A stretch of DNA of 10,693 nucleotides, from the NCBI GenBank assembly GCA_000433775.1, contig HF998480.1:9699-20391 (forward strand). The letters are read 5' to 3'. A model generated the notes under the pieces. The model saw only the letters and a program-made list of their open reading frames with translations. It had not been told where the DNA came from and searched no databases. This stretch comes from Corallococcus sp. CAG:1435. GTDB lineage: Bacteria > Bacillota > Clostridia > Christensenellales > CAG-314. This document shows, piece after piece, positions 8,211 through 10,693 of this stretch (position 1 is its first letter; the number at the start of each line of letters is the position of its first letter). Made by a program: the position numbers and the translations under genes.

Positions 8211-8472
8211 AAAACTTGTTCAAAGATTGCCATATAGTGTTATAGGAAGAATTTGTAACTTTATAGGTGGCAATGGATGGATGAAATCATTTTCTGCTAC
8301 ATCATTCATCAACTTGACAGGCAGTAGAGCCATAATGAATGCTGTAAGTATAGCAGGCGTGAAATCTTTGTTAAAAATGACGTTGCCAAGCATGCTGTTG
8401 CCTGTATTTGGAGGATTTTATGATAAGTCTCAATCTGTTCTTAACCGAAACGAAAATTTTGTTGGAATCTGA
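8203..8472 (+). CDS. Orphan RHS-tip-like ORF (tip A), no convincing start
   Basis: The open frame runs from 8203, overlapping the end of the peptidase gene, to TGA 8470-8472. Possible starts are TTG 8227 and ATG 8281, neither with a good ribosome site, which fits a C-terminal piece once fused to an RHS core. The about 89-residue product contains a Gly-rich stretch (VIGRICNFIGGNGWMKSF), a region with a hydrophobic run (LLKMTLPSMLLPVFGGFY) and a polar end. The motif FIGGNG loosely recalls FIGNKIGSGF in tip B. Its 3' end overlaps the next gene in another frame, as toxin-immunity pairs often do. No enzymatic motif is recognisable. It may be a silent cassette for recombination, or dead. Confidence 0.45.
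   Translation, partial: RVKKLVQRLPYSVIGRICNFIGGNGWMKSFSATSFINLTGSRAIMNAVSIAGVKSLLKMTLPSMLLPVFGGFYDKSQSVLNRNENFVGI
8410..8414 (+). promoter_or_regulatory. Shine-Dalgarno site setting the start of immunity A
   Basis: GGAGG lies five bases before ATG 8420 and selects it over the TTG at 8408, which would put the ribosome site inside the gene. The site sits inside the tip A frame, so the two would be translationally coupled. Confidence 0.7.
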
Positions 8473-8848
8473 TTCTTTGAGAACAATTATATTCGAACAT
8501 ATTGCTCTTATCGGAATTCATATACTTTCGTTATTGCTGGTTTTATCAATAGATAATGTGGAATTCAAAACAAAAAACCAAAAATTGTTAACCTTTAAGC
8601 ACAGGCAAATTTTTATCATACAGAAATCTAAAAACAAACGGGTAATTTCAAAAAAAACATTTTTGTTTGAGGTGTTTTGGTATCTGATAATCCTGTGTGA
8701 TATTGCCTTGTTTGTAATAACGCTTTTTTTGGAAGAACGGTTAGCATGGTTTATCAATATCGGTTGCGCATGTGTGGTTATTGCATATGCTTGCGTTGTT
8801 GCATCTGAACACAATATAATAAAAGACAAAGAATACTTGTACAAATGA
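8420..8848 (+). CDS. Small membrane protein, putative immunity A
   Basis: A 142-residue protein with a strong ribosome site. Hydrophobic segments lie at about residues 28-45 (HIALIGIHILSLLLVLSI), 87-103 (WYLIILCDIALFVITLF) and 110-127 (WFINIGCACVVIAYACVV), separated by a basic cytoplasmic-type loop (KTKNQKLLTFKHRQ and following). It overlaps the end of tip A by 53 bases in a different frame. I do not recognise a family. Position after a tip-like ORF, small size and multi-pass topology suggest an immunity protein that protects the cytoplasmic membrane from the tip A product. The frame is intact, unlike later cassettes, so it may still be selected for. Confidence 0.6.
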   Translation: MISLNLFLTETKILLESDSLRTIIFEHIALIGIHILSLLLVLSIDNVEFKTKNQKLLTFKHRQIFIIQKSKNKRVISKKTFLFEVFWYLIILCDIALFVITLFLEERLAWFINIGCACVVIAYACVVASEHNIIKDKEYLYK

Positions 8849-8886
8849 TTACACGCCTTGCGTTGCGGTTTGTTTTGCGACAATGA

Positions 8887-9111
8887 ATTATTGAAAAAAA
8901 CAAGTGTAAATTTTTCAATATAGTCTACTACAATCCCGAAACATTCACCGCTGTCAACACAACGGAAACAAATTGCATCTAAATTTGCTACAGCAAGGAC
9001 ATGAATCAGTTGTTTGTTCTGAGTGAAATGGGAATCAATTTGGAAAACATCTCATTTTCACAAAACGGTATAAAAAATTATTTACCAAACAGCCGTTTTG
9101 CAAAGGCGTAA
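8887..9111 (+). pseudogene. Decayed gene fragment with one in-frame stop
   Basis: The frame from 8887 reads as protein-like sequence (FNIVYYNPETFTAVNTTETN), hits TAA at 8980-8982, then continues in the same frame (MNQLFVLSEMGINLENISF) to TAA 9109-9111. A single nonsense change would join both halves into about 74 residues. There is no start codon or ribosome site, so only the 3' end of an older gene seems to remain. Its position after a membrane-protein gene and just before an intrinsic terminator fits a leftover of another tip or immunity cassette. The family is not recognised. The other + frames here are broken by stops. Confidence 0.35.
8890..8919. repeat. AT-rich perfect inverted repeat
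   Basis: ATTGAAAAA (8890-8898) and TTTTTCAAT (8911-8919) are perfect 9-base arms around a 12-base spacer, about 40 bases after the immunity A stop. It could be a weak RNA hairpin or an operator. The stem is AT-only apart from one pair, so it is a poor terminator. Confidence 0.35.
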
Positions 9112-9134
9112 ACCGCATAAACGAAAACATTTCC

Positions 9135-9167
9135 AAGCCGAGGGCGATTGCCCTCGGCTTGTTTTTT
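9135..9167 (+). terminator. Intrinsic (Rho-independent) terminator
   Basis: Perfect 11-base arms AAGCCGAGGGC (9135-9145) and GCCCTCGGCTT (9150-9160) enclose a GATT loop and are followed by G and six T. This is a strong textbook terminator on the + strand. It would end transcripts running from the RHS operon through immunity A and the decayed fragment. Confidence 0.93.
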
Positions 9168-9286
9168 GCCACATTGTTTCAATAAAATCAACTTTACTTT
9201 TGGCTTGTTTGAGCATTGAAAATGTTGCACAAACCATACCTTTCCGATTGTTTTTGGGTAGAACTACATAACTTGAAACTTTAATA

Positions 9287-9315
9287 TTGACGGCAGAAAC
9301 GTATTGCCGTATAAT
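9287..9315 (+). promoter_or_regulatory. Strong sigma-A type promoter with a dyad across its spacer
   Basis: TTGACG (9287-9292) and TATAAT (9310-9315) are separated by exactly 17 bases, giving a predicted start near 9322. The spacer is bracketed by ACGGCA (9290-9295) and TGCCGT (9305-9310), 6-base inverted arms with a 9-base gap that overlap the edges of both promoter boxes, a plausible operator. It would drive tip B and immunity B. It follows directly after the terminator, so this unit seems transcribed independently of the RHS operon. Confidence 0.75.
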
Positions 9316-9341
9316 ATAATTACAAACATATACAGACAAAA

Positions 9342-9647
9342 TTGCACAAAGAACTGTTGTACAGGCTACTGCCTTTTGTGTGCTTAAAATGCAATCCAAA
9401 CACATGCCATTGTAACAGATTTTCACTACCGTTACAAAAAAAGCGTATCCACGGCACCGCTACTACGTCCGCAAACGGTACAGTACATGATTACATTAGC
9501 ATGGCAAGAGTAGATGGCGCAGGATTCCTACAAAGAAACTTGGTCGCTTTTAAATCAAAACTATACACATTAGCGCCCACTATTATGACCGGCACAGTTA
9601 GGGGTGTAATTAAATTTATTGGCAATAAAATAGGAAGTGGATTTTAA
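9342..9647 (+). CDS. Orphan RHS-tip-like ORF (tip B)
   Basis: The frame is open from 9315 to TAA 9645-9647. Possible starts are TTG 9342 and ATG 9501, neither with a clear ribosome site. The first half (to about 9457) is Cys-rich and may not be real coding sequence. The last about 48 residues, from MARVDGAGFLQRN to GVIKFIGNKIGSGF, are cationic and Gly-rich and look like a short RHS tip. At 9458-9471 the DNA repeats the RHS-core sequence that encodes R-Y-Y-V, but in a different frame from the tip, so a deletion or frameshift has separated them. The stop overlaps the start of immunity B by one base (TAATG). Probably a displaced tip with no independent function, or a short peptide expressed from the promoter upstream. 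Confidence 0.4.
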   Translation: MHKELLYRLLPFVCLKCNPNTCHCNRFSLPLQKKRIHGTATTSANGTVHDYISMARVDGAGFLQRNLVAFKSKLYTLAPTIMTGTVRGVIKFIGNKIGSGF

Positions 9648-9952
9648 TGAAAAAGTTTTTAAAAGTAGCACTAACAATTTTATTTGTGGTAGCGTCCGTT
9701 TTTGCAATTTATAGAATTGTTGTAAATTTTAGTGCTGACAAAATGGTGTTTATAGCAATTGCATTTACGTTATTTTTAATGCACTTATTTGCGTGGATTG
9801 CGCCAAAAACTTTTTTCAATATTTGCTGGAAAATAACTAATTTTTTGCCTGATGATTGGGATTACGATACTAGTTACAGCAAACTTGAGAATTGTGACAT
9901 TGGAATACTGATAACATCCATTATTTTTTTGGGAATATCGTTTTTGTTCTAA
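9647..9952 (+). CDS. Small membrane protein, putative immunity B
   Basis: An intact 101-residue protein beginning MKKFLKVALTILFVVASVFA, so the N-terminus is either a membrane anchor or a signal sequence. Further hydrophobic segments lie at about residues 33-51 (MVFIAIAFTLFLMHLFAWI) and 86-101 (at the extreme C-terminus), with an acidic aromatic loop (LPDDWDYDTSY) between them. The ribosome site AGGAAGTGG at 9632-9640 is good. The start shares one base with the tip B stop, a hallmark of coupled toxin-immunity pairs. No family is recognised. The same layout as immunity A suggests protection of the membrane against the tip B peptide. Confidence 0.6.
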   Translation: MKKFLKVALTILFVVASVFAIYRIVVNFSADKMVFIAIAFTLFLMHLFAWIAPKTFFNICWKITNFLPDDWDYDTSYSKLENCDIGILITSIIFLGISFLF

Positions 9953-9980
9953 CGCAATTTCTACCACAATGACACTTTGA

Positions 9981-10133
9981 GCTCAAAAATTAAACACACT
10001 TAGAAAATTTAGTTCCGCAATAAATAAAACAGAATCCTTTTGCGGAGTTATAAAAGATAAAGTGGGAATAGGAGGTATTTCTCGCATTGCAAAAGATACT
10101 GCGAGAAACTTATGTAAACACTATAGTTGAGTA
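9981..10133 (+). pseudogene. Orphan RHS-tip-like fragment (tip C)
   Basis: An open frame of 50 residues between TGA 9978-9980 and TGA 10131-10133 with no ATG, GTG or TTG start at its beginning. It reads AQKLNTLRKFSSAINKTE, then CGVIKDKVGIGGISRIAKDT and a short basic end. It is cationic and Gly/Ile-rich, and its GVIK..... IG pattern loosely resembles tip B. Like tips A and B, it precedes a small membrane-protein gene, here a broken one. It is probably the remnant of a third displaced RHS end. Short length limits confidence. Confidence 0.35.
10014..10108. repeat. Two consecutive inverted repeats inside tip C
   Basis: TCCGCAA (10014-10020) pairs with TTGCGGA (10040-10046). TTTCTCGCA (10078-10086) pairs perfectly with TGCGAGAAA (10100-10108) around a 13-base spacer. 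Two hairpins in one short stretch could be RNA structure or chance. There is no T-run, so they are not terminators. Confidence 0.35.
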
Positions 10134-10162
10134 ATTACATCAATTTCCTAATAAAGGTAACT

Positions 10163-10503
10163 ATGTTTGAAAATTGACAAAAAGAAATTCAAATGGCTGT
10201 TTGTCCGGAAGTACTTTTTTAAACTTGTTCTTGCCCCAATAATTACCGCATTAGTATTGTTGGCAGTGTGTTTTTAGGATCAATATTTTTAGAGGTTTTG
10301 ACAAAACGGTAAGCGAATTTAACGAACAGTGGACATTATTGTTTGTTACAGCAAAAGTTTGGATTGCCTTTGTGGTTGTGTGTATTTTTGTTGTTGCCCA
10401 ACATCATTTCCGTGTTTGCAGAGCAATACGAATGAAAATTTCCTACTATAAGCGAAGCAGAATCATCTACGCATGTGAAGTGCTTGTAAAACGTGAATAT
10501 TAA
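10163..10503 (+). pseudogene. Frameshifted small membrane-protein gene, putative immunity C
   Basis: An AAAGG ribosome site (10153-10157) precedes ATG 10163, but that frame stops after four codons. From 10167 the next frame reads LKIDKKKFKWLFVRKYFFKL, then a hydrophobic run (VLAPIITALVLLAVCF) to TAG 10275-10277. A third frame then continues smoothly from 10276 (RINIFRGFDKTVSEFNEQW), through a second hydrophobic run (WIAFVVVCIFVVA), into a basic tail ending VKREY at TAA 10501-10503. Joined, these pieces give a two-helix membrane protein of about 112 residues, so at least two frameshifts have inactivated it. It follows tip C, matching the tip-immunity order of the two cassettes before it. Confidence 0.6.
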
Positions 10504-10617
10504 ACCCGCTGGTATACGCAAAAAACCAATTTTGCAATAAATTTCTACATACGGATGCAAAAAAACGTTCAATAACTAACTGACAACTTGACAAGACTTT
10601 TGTATTTTACCAGCAAT

Positions 10618-10648
10618 AACGGCGGCCACACGGTCGCCGTTGTTTTTT
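10618..10648 (+). terminator. Intrinsic terminator at the end of the cassette array
   Basis: AACGGCGGCC (10618-10627) pairs with GGTCGCCGTT (10632-10641), ten pairs with one G-U wobble, around an ACAC loop. G and six T follow. It would end transcription from the 9287 promoter after the decayed immunity C. The rest of the window (10649-10693) holds no gene that I can see. Confidence 0.9.
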
Positions 10649-10693
10649 AGTGGGAAATACCAAACGACAATATTGTTCGGTTTATATTTTCAT

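Noticed and set aside
9061..9100. Inverted repeat CAAAACGG ... CCGTTTTG
   Set aside because: The arms are 8 bases around a 24-base loop with no T-run, and it lies in the decayed fragment; the real terminator is 35 bases further on.
9082..9426. A 114-residue minus-strand frame starting at GTG, with a fairly protein-like middle part (SSYVVLPKNNRKGMVCATF)
   Set aside because: No ribosome site precedes the GTG, the frame runs straight through the strong + strand terminator, and it covers the near-consensus + strand promoter. Some coding remnant on this strand cannot be excluded.
10661..10684. Palindrome ACAATATTGT (10667-10676) with imperfect flanking arms near the window end
   Set aside because: It could be an operator for a gene beyond the window, but no promoter or gene is visible to support it and AT-rich palindromes of this size are common.
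1..10693. CRISPR array, tRNA, rRNA, insertion sequence or integrase with attachment sites
   Set aside because: I saw no regularly spaced direct repeats, no cloverleaf-like sequence, no transposase or recombinase motifs and no flanking direct repeats.

Overview
The window looks like an accessory, toxin-delivery locus of a low-to-moderate GC Gram-positive bacterium, most likely an uncultured gut-type clostridial Bacillota. The reasons are strong purine-rich ribosome binding sites (GGAGG type), a Firmicutes-phage type holin cassette, a sigma-A type promoter, a two-domain M16 peptidase and an RHS protein of the clostridial type without a signal peptide. TGA, TAA and TAG all behave as stops. Every gene I accept lies on the + strand.

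Region 1 (1-6984) reads as one tightly packed operon: the 3' end of a phage-type membrane-anchor/coiled-coil protein, a Hol44-like holin, a protein with a degenerate Fic-like fold joined to a nucleotidyltransferase domain, and a 1810-residue RHS/YD-repeat protein carrying a carbohydrate-binding-like domain and two LamG-like domains. The RHS protein has no secretion signal. A holin directly upstream of a giant toxin-like protein suggests holin-dependent (type 10-like) release, as described for Tc toxins and large clostridial toxins. This is inference.

Region 2 (about 6424-8210) is the active variable end. Base composition drops to AT-rich inside the RHS core motif. The canonical core motifs decay, and a 151-residue tail ends in a strongly hydrophobic segment of about 33 residues. 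Fourteen bases later a complete 403-residue M16 zinc peptidase begins (HxxEH, distal Glu, and the R/Y pair of the second half). It occupies the place where an RHS cognate immunity gene normally sits, and could process or degrade the membrane-active tip.

Region 3 (8203-10650) looks like a graveyard of older RHS tip-immunity cassettes. Three times, a short ORF without a convincing start is followed by a small multi-pass membrane protein: tip A/immunity A (8203-8848, overlapping), tip B/immunity B (up to 9952, overlapping by one base) and tip C/immunity C (9981-10503, the immunity gene broken by frameshifts). A further fragment with an internal stop lies at 8887-9111. Two clear intrinsic terminators (9135-9167 and 10618-10648) and one excellent promoter with an internal dyad (9287-9315) punctuate it. 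A 14-base copy of the RHS-core sequence encoding the R-Y-Y-V motif recurs just before tip B, which supports descent from displaced RHS ends. Because the partners are all membrane proteins, I infer that these tips are membrane-active peptides rather than nucleases.
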